Source of the DNA: Eleusine coracana subsp. coracana
Lineage: Eukaryota > Streptophyta > Magnoliopsida > Poales > Poaceae
Direction: 5' to 3'
Assembly: GCA_032690845.1 (NCBI GenBank)
Contig: CM064430.1
Coordinates: 2,156,949-2,220,948 of the forward strand
Length of the DNA: 64,000 nucleotides
Each line of letters begins with the position of its first letter. Position 1 is the stretch's first letter. Position numbers and translations under genes: made by a program. Below are positions 21,878 through 35,506 of the stretch, piece by piece. The notes under the pieces are model-generated. The model was not told the DNA's origin. It searched no databases and was given only the letters and a program-made list of their open reading frames with translations.

Positions 21878-24800
21878 TATATAGCTACTTCTGGTTATAT
21901 AGCTTCACAGTAGTTAGAAATGTTTATATTCTGCTAAATGCGGATTTCTCTTTGGTCAAGATAAAGAGAAAGAAACAAAATTAAAATTAATGTACGGAAA
22001 ATCTATCAAAGTTTAAGTGCAGTAATTTCTTTTTTTTTTCTCTTTCTCATTCATTGCCAGTTCATCTTATCTAGTAGGGTCTAGTCTAACTTGCTGTAGC
22101 TTTTGCTTTTTTGTCTTTGTCAGGCCATATATGGAAATGCATGCATGAACGCACGAGACCAAAGCTATTCGTATATGACTATTCGGTATAGAAGCCAAAG
22201 AGGATAGCAGACAGATTAATTTCCTCTCTTTCGCCCTGATCTATGCTTGTTCATTTCTGCAGGTGCTCAACTGTGTTCAGCTAACGTTCTGATCAGCACC
22301 GCCTGCAACGACATACTACTAGCTCTCCTCGCGATCTGTGCATCACTCTTAGCACTGAATAATGTGTTCTTTTGGTTGGCCAAACTGCAGGCAGAAATTG
22401 AAGTTTTTCATTTCCTTAATTGTTTTCTTTTGCCACCATAATAAAGAATTTTATAGAAGAATAATGTCAACAAGTGGAACTTATTTTACAACAGCCCACA
22501 GCTGGAGGCCATATAATATTGGGTAAAAAAACAAATAAAAGAGCTCTCACGGTCACGGCGCATAATTAATTAACTAATTTTACCTGTTCACGGAAAGATT
22601 GGCGTGCAGATATTATGCAAAACTCAAGGCTGTGTGAATGTGACTAGCGAGGTAGCTGCTGAATGCTATAGATCAGCGTGAGGGAAAGGTTATGAATGAC
22701 TTGCCGCCCTTGCGGTCGATCGAAGAACACTGGAGAGCGAATGCTGCGAAATGCGTTCCAAAAGCGAGACAAGGTGAGGCCGAATAAATCGGAAAGAGTC
22801 GCATGCCAAACTAGAGCACCTTGGACAGTACAGCAGCCATTCCCCTTTTCTTTTGAGTTTTTTTTTACAACCGTTCTTAGTTACACTTGATGAGATCATT
22901 AACTTATTAAATAATAAGTTTATAATAATCTGGGGCCGAATAAACTAATTAACTAGCTGATCACGTGCATCCAACTGGCTGCTGGCACTTGGATCAATCA
23001 TGATATGGGACTTGGGATTCAGGTTTACATCTTGATCTGTGCGATTAGACTTCATGGTTTATTAGGAAAAGAGCTTTGAACCAGACAGACTTTACGTGAT
23101 CACCTGGCGGCCTACCGATGCACGCTCGTCAATGCATCCATGATGCCTCACGCAAATCCTAAACACGTCTTCTAGAGAAGCTCTGGTTTCAATGCAATGC
23201 TAATCCGCTCACAGGTAATAGCTGATGAAGCAAAAGTTGTACAGGTTTATTAAACACTTTAAAATTCTGTATGCACCTGTTTTCATTCCGTCTATGACTT
23301 GATAGTTTTCATGTTATAATATTTCTCCTACTAGACACTTTTAGGGTTCTTTAACCCCACTCATATGATGGAATGTAAATGTGCCTTTAGATGGAGAGAG
23401 AGAAGAGACTGAGATACCCCTCATGCATGAATTGTCTCGTCACATGTGACGGTAAGTGGGTCCCCGGCTTATGCATGGCAATCCACACAACTGCTACGTG
23501 ACACAAAGGCGCGCATATTATTGCACCCAAGTCCGTCCTAAGAAAGCCAGACACATATTCCTACATAGATAGTCCTTTTCGGTGGGATTTCTTTTGTTTT
23601 GTTTATTAGACGAATGAAATGTATGGAGCTATAGGACTTGTCTACGTACTTACTTTGTCTCCGCTTTTGTAGTTCACTGTTGTCCATATCCTGTTCGCCC
23701 CTGTCCAGATATCTACATGCATTGTAGTCAATGTCCATCAACATACCGTATCCTTGGCTATGTACTAGTAACATCCATCCCACAAAGACCAACTTGTGTA
23801 TTTACCTGGACATTTTACGGTAGATCTCTTTTGCTCTTGTACCACACCTTACAATGACATGTCATCCTTATTATAACCTCTGACATTAGCAGGAAAAGAG
23901 TAGAGGGAAATATTCTAAACACTCCGAGCGAGACTCCAATGCCCATGCATACAGATGGGAGGTAGATCACCAAAACTGCAAAGTTTCTTTTAAGTCCCCT
24001 GCACTGCGGCGCTGCAACCCTGCATGAAAGGGACTGGAGCATGGGGCAAAAGAATGGCATTCTTTTGGATTATGCCGCTAATGCTACTACGTACCCCATG
24101 TTCAGTGGTATCTTCTTGGTCGCTTTCCATTTCAAAGGTCATGCATTGGCCATTATCCGGCTGTATGTTGGGGTTGGGTCGGGTTCAGGGTTCAGACCTG
24201 AACCTGAAATTCTGAATGTGATGTGTGTGACATATGCTGGGTGTTCACCTTCCTTCACTTCTCCCAAGCAAGGAGGACGAGGAGGAGGCCATGCAACTGT
24301 TGGGAGCAAAAGCGCATGCATGGGCTGTAGCTGCTGCTGGCCATTCGCCATCATTACCTTAATCAAAGTTGAGTCATGAGGCATGGGATGGCATGGATCC
24401 CTAGCTAGCTAGTTTCCTTTTCATTATGACACCAATCTTGGATCCTTTGTGACATGCTCCCCTGACACTTGAGTCAGGTGATGCTGTTGCCTGGTGCAGG
24501 ACTTGGGTTTATTTTGATATATTGTCAAGATCCTATATAGGAGTAGTTGACAATTTGTACATTGTTGCTTGTCAGAATGAATTGTTTTCGATCAATTTTT
24601 TTAACGAAATTGCTTCCTTTTTTGTATTTGCTTAGACTGTGTGTTTGTTCTGCACTTCCTGCATTTTTCGATGTTAGTAGATTATGCCACAAACAATGGT
24701 ACATGAGAGATTCGCATGGAGAATCTTATTAGGGCAGGTTAGCTTGAGCTCCTAACTCTCCGAACGAAAGTACTTATTAGTCTACCTAGACCTACTGACG

Positions 24801-25468
24801 TGATCATGTGTCACAGAATACCTGTCTTAGGATGTTTCCCTCCGCATATGCCATTATGCTGCATTGGCAAAAGTAAGTATTAACCTTGGTAGAGCGAGCT
24901 CATCAAGCTCAAACATGAAAAGATAAAATAAAAGGAAAAGTGGCAGAATTGTTCGGCCATGCCCAGCTCTCCTTTTGACAAACACGAAGGAACAAACAAC
25001 AAAATAGACACTTTTCCACGGCAACATACTAAGCTCTTTGGGAAAAAAGGGCCTCAAGCCAATGTTTCAGCAAAAAAGGATTGAGGCCATTGTTCCCCTT
25101 GATCTGGAGCTGGAGCTATGCCCTCAACCGTTGCAAAAGTCCAAGGGAGCTGAGAGGGGCCTGCAGACTGGCTAGCTGCCAGGAACTAGCCGAGCATGCT
25201 TAAAGGGGACGCTGAAATAGTACTGATACCTCCCAATTAGCAACAGCCTTTCTCTCTCATCCCCTTCTCTCTCTCTCATCTCATCTCTCTCTGGCCCCTT
25301 GTTGCCTGCATCATTCATGAGAACATGCTATTGACCGACATCTCTCTTTTTTGTCTGCAGCTGTTGACTACCCAAAATTCAAAAGAAAACAATCTATGAG
25401 CTGCTGGTATGGACCGTATGGTTGCATGATGCACACCATGCCTCTCTCATACGTATTGAAACATCCCG

Positions 25469-25514
25469 CTTAAGCATTTCATTACTCGACTTGTGAATAG
25501 ATGAAATGCTTAAG
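25469..25514. repeat. perfect 14-bp inverted repeat with 18-nt loop, copy 2
   Basis: Duplicate of the hairpin at 9263-9308. Confidence 0.85.
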
Positions 25515-27395
25515 GGACTCCCAGTCGCAAAAATGCCCAAGGGGTTGTCTTACCTCCCACATGTTAAGTTTTTTTTACATGTACTTTGCGGCGTCATGAA
25601 GTGGTAGATATGCCAAGAATGAAGCTTCTCTTTTTGCAATGAAAATAAAATAAAATATGGTAGGCGTGGCAGCACGCAGCTGGTAATACTTCAATATCGG
25701 CATATGTTTATTTGTATTATTATTTACTATGAGATGACTAGATTTAGACCACGCCATTATCCAATATACGGGCTATATAGTAGAGCATCGTACAACAGGC
25801 CTTTTTTTAACTAATGCAAAGAAGAAGAGACACGTCGATTACCGGAGGAAACCGACACGGTTACAACTGGAGAATACTTTGAAACGCCGTGTTCATTATC
25901 TAAGTAAAAATCTGTTTTATCAATCAAGCAAATGAAAGATCTGGAAACACCGATACATATATATCGATAGAATTATTAAAGATATGACGTTTTCTTACTT
26001 TTGAAGTCAAGCTCTGCATATCAAATCAATATTTGTTTGTAGGTACTAAAAAAAACTCTCTTTCTCTGGAAAAGCAACAGTAACTGCACTATACATAAGC
26101 AGCTGCACTGGTGGCGAAGGTAGGTAATAATGCTACCCTCTTGCACATGCACCATGGTAAAATCTAACTTCAATAGTAAGTGGGCAATAATCACCATTGT
26201 GCACCCCTTAAAGTCTGGATTAACCACTCTAAAACACGGAATTCTTTATGCGTGGCACCACCACTGTCAATCCTGTTTTAGTTTCGCAACAGCGCAGCTG
26301 TTTGGCTACGTCTAGTATACGTGCATGCATGTTATAAATGTATGTGGATTTTGGAATTGAGACACGACAATTATACAATATCCGATACCTTCAATGTGCC
26401 AGGTATACATAGAAGAAATGGAGTTGTGTACGTTTATCACTGTATATATTCATCGTGAAGTAGACGTTGTATTTATACGCCTATGTGTACAAGCAGCCAT
26501 GAATACGCGTGCATCAATGAGAGCTCAACATCAAGGAACAGTGTTAATGTGCCATTGACTATTTGTCATATGCATCCTCTCGCTCGCTCCCCTCACCCAA
26601 CCCTCTCTCTCTCTCTCTCTCTCTTTGAGCGATCTATTGTCATTATTGTTTTTGAATTGTGAATTTATTTATGAATGAAGTTATTGTGCTCTGTCGTGCC
26701 AGTGCAGGTATATACTTTCAATTTTGTAAACAAGTCGACATGAATTGGTTTCTGAGAAATAAAATCGAGAGCATGCTGTAGGCTGGGGGGTTGTTGGCAC
26801 TGAGGAGCCCTGCACAGTGCTACAACTGTGCCGAAGTGACAGCTTGTGCAGTGAGTATTATTTGCTTAGTACATCAAAAGTGTCTCTTACTACCGCGCAT
26901 ACCTACATGGCCACACATACAACTACAGCAAGACTACTGCAGGCAACAGTGGCGACAAAGGCGATGATGCAATCGAGCTAATCATCTTTATTTTCCTTTT
27001 TCAAAAAAGGTGGAATGTTATATTGGAGGGAGATTTCCTTGAATCTTTTCTTTTGTGCAGGCAGACAGAGAGGGAGAGAAGAAGAGAGAGAAAGAGAGAT
27101 GCTACTACACAGATCCCTATGGAGCCGAGGGATGTGTGTGAAGAGAATGTTATCCATCCAAGTCCAAGCATTTCTAGCTCCCTCGCTCCATATATTAATT
27201 TTTTTTCTGTTGGACGTTGTGTGTAAATGTGGGAGCAAGTCATTCCTTTTGCTTACTTTAAAGCCACGCGCAAACGCAAGCACAAGCACAAGCTCTCACA
27301 CACACACACTCGCTCCCTCACTTCTCCTCCACTCCACACGCTCCGCAGCTTCGCCTAGTAAACCCCGGACCTCGAAGCTCCCATCGCGCACGGCA

Positions 27396-27422
27396 ATGGC
27401 GGGCTGCATCATTCCCGAATGA
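27396..27422 (+). promoter_or_regulatory. upstream ORF 1 in the PLT leader, copy 2
   Basis: Identical to the 8-codon uORF at 11190-11216. Confidence 0.6.
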
Positions 27423-27541
27423 TTGATCACTACACCATTCCTGCTGCATCGCCGTCTTCACTCTCTGCTCTCTCCCTAGCTACTTCTCCACCACTTGCTT
27501 TGCTTGTCCATCATCATCCTAACGACGACGTTGCACAATGA
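27419..27541 (+). promoter_or_regulatory. upstream ORF 2, overlaps main start by ATGA, copy 2
   Basis: Identical to the 40-codon uORF at 11213-11335; its stop overlaps the main ATG at 27538. Confidence 0.6.
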
Positions 27542-30500
27542 CTAACAACAACAACAGCAGCAGCAACAATGGCAGCGGTACTACTGCCAATAATGGTGGC
27601 AACACCAACGCGGCGGCGAGCGGCGGGTGGCTGGGCTTCTCCCTCTCGCCGCACAGCATGGCCTCGGCCATGGACGACCACCACCAGCACCAGCAGCACC
27701 ACGGCCTCTTCTTCCCTTCCGTCACCGCCGCCGCCGCCGCCTACGGCCTCGCCGCCGGCGACGCCACCAGCTCGCCCTACTACACGCCGCAGCTCGCGTC
27801 CATGCCGCTCAAATCCGACGGCTCGCTCTGCATCATGGAGGCGCTCCGGAGAACCGATCAAGACCACCACGGTTAGTAGTTCGTGTTTGTGTGTGGATTA
27901 CTGATTTGCTCCCATGTGTTATTTTTTCCGTATTATTGGATCGCATGTTGATGTGTATTTGATGATTGATCAATGGTGGGCAGGGCCGAAGCTTGAGGAC
28001 TTTTTGGGCGCGGCCCAGTCGCAGGCCATGGCGCTGAGCCTGGACAACGCCGCCGCCTCCAGCTTCTACTACTACGGCGGCGGCGGCGCCGGCGTCGTGG
28101 GAGGTGGTGGGCACCACCAGCAGCACCACGGGCTGCTGCAGCCGGCGTGCGCCGCCGCCGACGCGTACGCGCCGGCGTCGCTGGTGGCCGACGACGAGGC
28201 GGCCGCGGCGGCGACGGCGATGGCGAGCTGGGTGGCGGCGCGGGCCGAGCAGCAGACCTTCCTGGCCCAGCACCAGCACCACCACCACGCGCTGGCCCTG
28301 TCCATGGGCTCGAGCTGCGTGACGACGACGGCCCACCACCAGCACCAGCAGCACGCCGGCGGCGGCGTGCTGGCGGCGGCGGCGGCGATGGTCGACGGCG
28401 GGCGGAAGCGCGCGGTGGCGGCGGCGGGGCACCAGCAGAAGCAGCCGGTGCACCACCGCAAGTCCATCGACACGTTCGGGCAGAGGACGTCGCAGTACAG
28501 GGGCGTCACCAGGTACATCGCACACTCTCTCACTTGCCACGTCAGCACGTTTATTTAGCACGTGGGGTTAAGCAGCGGATTAGCACGTGCTGATTACGGG
28601 TTTGTGGTGGCGCGCGGTTAAATTAAGCAGGCATAGGTGGACGGGGAGGTATGAGGCGCACCTGTGGGACAACAGCTGCAAGAAGGAAGGCCAGACCAGG
28701 AAGGGCAGGCAAGGTATGTACATTTCTTCGTTCCTCTTGCTATTATTACCACTATTGTATTATGTAGTATATAAGATCGAGTGGTAATCATTATTAGTGG
28801 CTAATCACGTTGGTGTTTCTGTCCCTGCATAACCAACAACGCTCTGGCCGGGACGTGACGACGTACGTACGTGCTTTATTTAACTCACTCTGAAAATCTG
28901 CAGTTTATCTCGGTAAGTACGGTCGTAGCATGCTGTTTGAACACACTACCCGTACTAGAGTTTACACACTCTGTGTCGCATGTTGTCGGCACGCGCATGC
29001 ATTGCATGCGCGGTAAAAAAAAAAAACGCCGAGCTGCATGCTGTGGTAAAAAAGTTTATCTTTCTCTTAGCTTGACATGGCTGGGCGTGCTTGGTTGTTT
29101 GTCTGTGCTAGGCGGGTACGACATGGAGGAGAAGGCGGCGAGGGCCTATGACTTGGCGGCGCTCAAGTATTGGGGACCCTCCACACACATCAACTTCCCG
29201 GTAACAATCCAATCCCTACTAGCTAGTGTTGATTGGTTTTACTTTTACCTCTCTTGGCATCCAGCATTATGCGTCCATGGTTACTGGTAATGCTGAGTCA
29301 AATATACTGATTTTGCAGCTGGAAGACTACCAGGAGGAGCTGGAGGAGATGAAGAACATGACAAGGCAGGAGTACGTGGCTCACCTCAGAAGGTACACAC
29401 ACTCAGATTATTGTATCTAGCGCTTGTTCATCTGAACATTTTGACCTAGCCAGAGGGCGCCCTGTAGTAGTCTAGCCATATATGCATCTGAACCGACCGC
29501 TGGACATTTCGCTGCGTGCAGGAAGAGCAGCGGGTTCTCACGGGGCGCCTCCATGTACCGCGGCGTGACCAGGTATATATCCGTCCCTGCATTTTCACAC
29601 TAGAACTTTTGCACCACATGTGTGCTAGCTGAATATGTTCACCAGCCAGTCAGTTATACTGCACCTACGACTATGACTGTACTGAACGTGTTTGATGTTT
29701 TGATGGTGTGAATATAATTGTTCAGGCATCACCAGCACGGGCGGTGGCAGGCGCGCATCGGACGCGTCTCCGGCAACAAGGACCTCTACCTCGGCACATT
29801 CAGTAAGCCCCCCACAGTAGCTTGGTCTTTTTCTCTCAATCTGGGTGCAAGGTTCTAACTATGTATTTAGCTGCTAATCCGTAAGTACTCAGCTTCTATT
29901 TTTTAACTAATGATATTTGAGCAACACTAATTTAAGATGCGCCTTATTAATTAGGTCTTACTTTGTACTACTTAATAGTGTAATAAGAGGCTAGTTTAGA
30001 TAGATCATCGGTTCGATCTGTTCGCCGTTATGCTGCAGCACTAGGGCGTTGCATATATGCAGAGATGCTGTCACGGCCGGAGGGCACAGGGGGACGACCT
30101 GTCTGTCTCTGTCGCAAACGATCATCATCGTCCTCTACACATATGCGTGCTGCTGTGTGTGTACACGTAGGGCGTGTGTATAGCCTTCTCTAGTAGCAAG
30201 TCGTATGCGTGCATGGCAGGCTTACAGTATTAGCTTTAGGTGGCAATGATGCCCTGATCCCCGGCCTCCTGCCAAAGAATGTCTTCTTGCTTTCTCCCCT
30301 TTCCTTTTGCTCCCCTCTTAGCTTCCCTCTACACATGCTGATGCACAGATGCGGCAGAGTAGAGAGAGAGGGGTGTAGAGCTTTTGCATAAGGCTGGCGC
30401 TGCCCTCCCTAGTTTTTTCCACTGTCAAGGATCGCACGCGCTGATGCCCTTTTGACCAGCATGTCCATCATCATCATCATCATCATCATCGACTCTTCCG

Positions 30501-31477
30501 TCTTCCCTATGGAAATGCAAATGCAAATGCAAATGCACCCGCGCGCGCGCCCAACATCCTCATCCGTTTCCTTTCTGTTCACATCGGTCATCCCTTCTTC
30601 TTGCATATTGCATACTGTAGTAGTATTTTGCATCGCATGCTGACGTGGCCGGCCACGTGTGTGCCCATATCGTGTACTAGTATATACTATCTGAAATATA
30701 TCTCAATGACGATGACGTAATGCAGGCACGCAGGAGGAGGCTGCGGAGGCGTACGACATCGCGGCCATCAAGTTCCGCGGCCTCAACGCCGTCACCAACT
30801 TCGACATCACCCGCTACGACGTCGACAAGATCATGGCCAGCAACACGCTCCTCCCGGGAGAACTCGCCCGCCGCAAGAAGCAGGACGCCGCCGGCGACGA
30901 CCAAGTCAACGCCAACGCCGCCGTCGACGCAGCAACCTCCGCCGCCATGGTCCATCATCATCATCATCATCATCAGGCGAATAATAACGCGTCGTCGTCG
31001 TCGTCGGACACGTGGAAGATCGCCGCCGCGATGTCCGCCGCCCCGAGGATCATCGTCGGCGGCGGCGAGCACCACAACCACCATGGCCACCACGACGTGA
31101 TGTCAGCTGGGGCCGATCAGGCCTTCTCCTCCGTGCTTCACGACCTCGTGGTCAACGCCGGCGGCGCTGACCAGCAGCAGCAGCACGACGGTAATGTGGC
31201 GGCGGCGGGCATGTCGACGAGCGCGTCGTCGCTGGTGACGAGCCTCAGCAACTCCCGCGAGGGAAGCCCTGACCGCGGCGGCGGCCTCTCCATGCTCTTC
31301 TCCAAGCCGCCGCCGCATCATCACCACCACCACCAGCAGGCGGCGGCCAATAATAATAACAAGCCCATGAGCCCGATGCCGCTCATGGGCTCCTCGTGGG
31401 CCGCCTCATCGCCGCCGGCCCGGCCCGCCGTGTCCATCGCGCACCTGCCCCTCTTCGCCGCCTGGACCGACGCGTAA
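27538..31477 (+). CDS. CRL5: PLETHORA/AINTEGUMENTA-type double-AP2 transcription factor (CRL5-like), copy 2
   Basis: Second complete copy. Exons: 27538-27871, 27984-28512, 28631-28713, 28904-28912 (micro-exon), 29112-29200, 29319-29392, 29522-29572, 29726-29802, 30726-31477. The 665-aa product is identical to copy 1 wherever I compared; the only change noted within the gene is one extra A in the intron 4 A run (about 29015). Its proximal ~8 kb upstream region matches copy 1, but beyond that it faces the headless CSLC gene instead of the original left flank, so any distal enhancer left of 3110 is 16 kb further away. Both copies are expected to be functional unless distal control matters. Confidence 0.93.
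28904..28912 (+). other. 9-nt micro-exon in AP2 repeat 1, copy 2
   Basis: Same TTTATCTCG micro-exon as 12698-12706, with identical flanking splice sites. Confidence 0.92.
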
Positions 31478-32832
31478 GTCCAGTTCCCATCGTGCACGTT
31501 CCCGTGCTGCTCGTGGCTGGACTTGTTCACCACTTAGTTAGTCTTGGATGGTTAATTATTAGCCATGACGGGAGGAGAGATCAGATTAGTATTGGTTAGT
31601 CAAGCTTAGGTGAGGAGAGACTATGAAAGCGCCGCGCGGCTTCTGCTGTTTTTCCTTCTTCTCCGGCGGCGACGGACGGCGAACGTGGCCGGCCGGGGCC
31701 GGAGAAGGAGGGGTTTTGTAATATGGAGGCCGGAGATCAGGTGCGTCTCCTCCGATATCATCATATCCACAAAAAACTAATGTACCACTAATATTGTTAT
31801 TCTTAATTTCTTATAGCCTCTCACTTATTTTTCCTTCCTTCTGTCCCAAAATGTTTGATCCCATTGACCAACTGAACTGTGGGTCCGGATACTAGCAATC
31901 CCTGAGCCCGTGCGCGATTATGGACTTGCGTGACAGTTGTGTTGCCATTTCCTCTAGGCGTCAATGGGCTGCCCCGTACCTTGGGCTTAACATTTCGGCC
32001 TAATGGGCTGGATCATTTTCTCTGATTGCTAACTAGTACTACAGTGTAGTAGGAGTGGTACGTTCTTCAAAAAAAAAAAAAAAAAAAAAACTGTACCAGT
32101 GGTACACAGCACGTGAACATTTTGCACACACGAGGAAGAATTCAACAGGGATGAATCCATAAGTGAATCCCTGCAACAGCTACAAACCACAACCAACCAA
32201 CCTGACGCGTTTATATGTGAGTAGGATGATCTCACCTCATCAGATCACCAGCTGGCCACCTCCTGCCTCGCCATGCCCTGCATCCCCAGGAGGCCAGGCG
32301 GGCCATCAAGAGGCGGCTCAGAATGAACGAGTTGCTACTACTCACCCCTCGTCACGGCATAGCCCACATCCCATGGTCATCATCGTCATCTTTCCCCGTG
32401 AAATCGCAATGGCGATCGCTATTCATGCTGCCAAGCGAACTGTTGCTGCCGTGGTCGTGAAACAGACGCATTGATCAGCTAGGCGATGCAGTGTTCACTG
32501 AACTCTTGAACAGCAGGGCATTAGAACAAGAATAGGTGGACTGATCAACAGATGATTCAGTTATGAACATCACTCCGTACAAAAAAGTTTGAGATTCCTG
32601 AAGCAGCTAAAAGAATTTACAAGCCAAGACTAGAGCTAAAAGAATTTACAAACATTTCTCTGACACTAATCTTCAGGCTAGTATTCAGTTCCTACATCTA
32701 GATCCTATTCCTCAACAAAGCTAAAGTAGTTTTCGGTTACTTGAATCAAGTAACCAACCAACTGTGTCAGATTCAGTGCCATTTGTTACATGAGGTTCAT
32801 ACAAGGAACCAAACACACCCCAGGTTTACAGT
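31478..32832. other. convergent spacer between PLT and CSLC 3' ends, copy 2
   Basis: Equivalent of 15271-16625, including the A22 run. Confidence 0.6.
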
Positions 32833-35506
32833 TTATTTCACATCTTCACCAATGAGGTCGAGGCCGACCATCAGGAACGAGATGCCCTGGAACAACAGGA
32901 AGTAAAAGTGCATCCCTTGTTTCGACAGCAGGCTCCGGGCCGCGGCAGTCAGGAGGAGCAGTGAGAGCGTGAGCTCCTTCTTGTATATTCGGTTGTACTT
33001 CTTCCCGGACTCATTTTTTGGAGCAGGTTGCTTTGGCATGGAATACTCCTTGATTGTTGCCACTGGAAGGATCGGTGTTGAGAATGCTTTGTGCTGGTTC
33101 CGCTCCTTGGGCGATGACAAGATGAGGTCGTTCTCCGCTGATCGGCCTGATTTCTTTGTTACAACCCACTCGTAGGCACTCCCGAGCTGGAACAGGCCAG
33201 AGATCATGGCATTGAACTTGGTTACCGACATGGTGTTCTCAAAGAGGAGGTATGGGATGATGAATGGGAAAGATTTTGGAGCAGGGAGGATGTTAAGGAA
33301 GGACATCAGGGCTGGGATATAGCAGACGACCCAATCAGGGAGCTCTGCTTCAGGAACAAACATTGTCATTGGGAGAATGATGCAGAATAGTGTGAAGGAG
33401 TAGAAGGGCAAGATGAGCTTGCGCAGCAGGAAGAAAAGAAAGATCAAGTTGGCTTTCTTCCAGAATGCAATCTGCAACCAAAGAAGTTGGAAAATATTAG
33501 TAAACACACTAGTAACTTAAGTGAATTTTAATAATATATACAGGCCAAATTCATCATTCTGACATTCAACAGGCAGTTGATTCTCCTAAAATTACAGTTG
33601 CGAACTAGCGTACATGAAGTTCATTAACAAACTTAAAAAAAAGAGATATGAATGAAAACTAGTGCATCACATAAAGCCACTTAAACTCCTATGTACCCTT
33701 ATGTGACTCTCAAATCTAATGATACGTTGGACTACCAGACAGTTACGTGTAATGAGAAATTTTTTTTGAACATCACTGATAACCGAATTCTGGAACAAAA
33801 ATGGAGTAATTGGTAATACCTTGCATCTAATAATGTCTGGCAAGCATAGCCTGAACAACTGCATTGGGCCTGAATGCCACCGGTGCTGCTGCTTCCTGTA
33901 CGCCTCATACGACTCTGGCAACTCACACTGACACTGCATAGATAAAAGTTGAAACAAGTGCATTAGCCCAAACATTAGTATCAAAACACTACGATCCCAG
34001 CACTGTTCCAACACAATATGCAAGCAATTTGGCGTGTATCGTACCTCAACATCGTTCAGGAATACAAACTTCCAGCCCTTGAGATGTGCGCGGACCGCAA
34101 TGTCCATGTCTTCCACCGTTGTCCGCTCCATCCACCCCCCTGAATCCTCCAAAGCCTTGATCCTCCACACCCCAGCCGTGCCATTGAACCCAAAGAAGTT
34201 GATGAACACACCGTTCACCTGTTGCTCCACCTCAAAATGGAAGCTCAGGTTAATGTTCTGCAACCGCGTCAACAGGTTCTCGTCCTTGTTCACAAACGAC
34301 CATCTTGCTTGCACCAGTCCCAAATCCTCATTCCCCTACAACCAATGAATCCGGCATAACACAGTCAGAATCCCAAAAAATCAGCACAATTGAATTGACT
34401 TAAAGAGTACTACTGAATTTACCTTAAAATGCGGCACCGTGCGCTTCAAGAAGTCAGGATAAGGCTGGAAATCGGCGTCGAAGATGGCCACAAACTCGTA
34501 GTCCTTGACGTAGCTGCAGCTCATCGCCGACTTGAGGTTCCCGGCCTTGTACCCTTCCCTGAGCACACGGTGCCGGTACACGATGCGCGCGCCGGTCTGC
34601 TGCCACTTCTCAACCTCCTCTTTGATCCGTGCTTGAGTGACCAGGTCATCGGAGTCGTCCAGCACCTGCACCATGAGGTTCGACCTCGGCCAGTCCAGAT
34701 TGCAGACCGCCGCAATCGACTGCTGATACACCTGAGCAATTTCAAAATTGGAGCTTTTGTCTGATGGGGAACAAAGTTTTGAAATTTTAGGCGCAGTTGT
34801 AAATGGCAATGCTGCATTATTGTTACCTCCTTCTCGTTGCACATTGGTATCTGGACGAGCACCATGGGGTAGTATACTGCGTCAGGGTCCTCTTCGTCGG
34901 GCAATGCCGGCGAGACAGAAGGTTTGGGCTTCATTCGCTTGAGACGAATGTAGAAGCATCCGAGGCTCTGGACAATGCGGTCGGCGCTCTGCACGAGGAA
35001 GAGCACGACGCGTGGAGCGACGCGAACGACACGGCGGCGGCGGCGGGGGGGAGGGGCCGGCCGTTGACGAGGTCGACGGCGAGGAGGAGCAGCGACAGCG
35101 CGAGGCACGCCTTGATGAAGGCGTGGAACGGCGACGATCTCGGCGCCGGCGCGGAGTCGGAGTCTGTACGGCCGGCGGCGACGCGGCGGCGGGCGGCGCC
35201 GGCGAGCGCGACGGCGGCGGAGGCGAGACGCGCGAGGAAGCCCGCTGTGCGGTGCGCCTTGAGGAGCAGCACCCAGGTGATCTGCTTCGCGTTCTTCCTC
35301 CTCCCTCTCTCCCGCCCGTGACTGGACGATACATCCTCGTCTTCTTCCTCCGGCTCCTCGTATTCCTCCACCTCGATCTCGGAGATGGACCAGCTAGGAT
35401 TCTCCATCTTCACGACGACCGGCGTGCCGCGGTACGCGCCGCCGCTGCCGGCGAGGACGGCGGCATTGGCGCTGCCGCTGCCCCACAAGCCGCTCCACGG
35501 TGCCAT
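32833..35506 (-). CDS. CSLC10: CSLC-family xyloglucan beta-1,4-glucan synthase (CSLC10-like), copy 2; exon 1 phase defect
   Basis: Exons on the - strand: 34827-35506, 34423-34731, 34045-34335, 33820-33933, 32833-33471. The start MAPWSGLWG and the block TPVVVKMENPSWSISEIE match CSLC N-termini. GT2 residues are all present: LDDSDD and FDADFQ (exon 2), VEDMD (exon 3), QQHRW (exon 4); the last exon has the C-terminal membrane segments and ends LIGEDVK. The family makes the glucan backbone of xyloglucan in the Golgi. Exon 1 is 680 nt, one base short of the phase required by exon 2: frame A (N-terminus, first membrane segment) stops at 34931, while the VLFLVQSADR segment is in another frame. The slip lies at or after the G7 run at 35045-35051. 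Either it is a real lesion older than the duplication, or splicing or sequence differs here. Expected length about 677 aa. Confidence 0.8.

Larger units (their letters stand above)
19317..35489. repeat. segmental tandem duplication, copy 2 (~16.17 kb)
   Basis: Second direct copy of 3110-19282. Its left end is the rearranged junction; its right end runs uninterrupted into the rest of CSLC exon 1, the start codon and the CSLC 5' flank, so this end is the ancestral arrangement. The pre-duplication locus was therefore: left flank, PLT upstream DNA, PLT, CSLC (converging), CSLC promoter. Identity appears to be complete outside microsatellites and homopolymers, though I compared by eye and by translation rather than by a computed alignment. 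Confidence 0.96.

Noticed and set aside
3110..35489. The whole duplication as an assembly artefact
   Set aside because: Not fully excluded, but the junction has templated filler, a truncated gene and repeat-length differences between copies, which a false duplication would not usually show.
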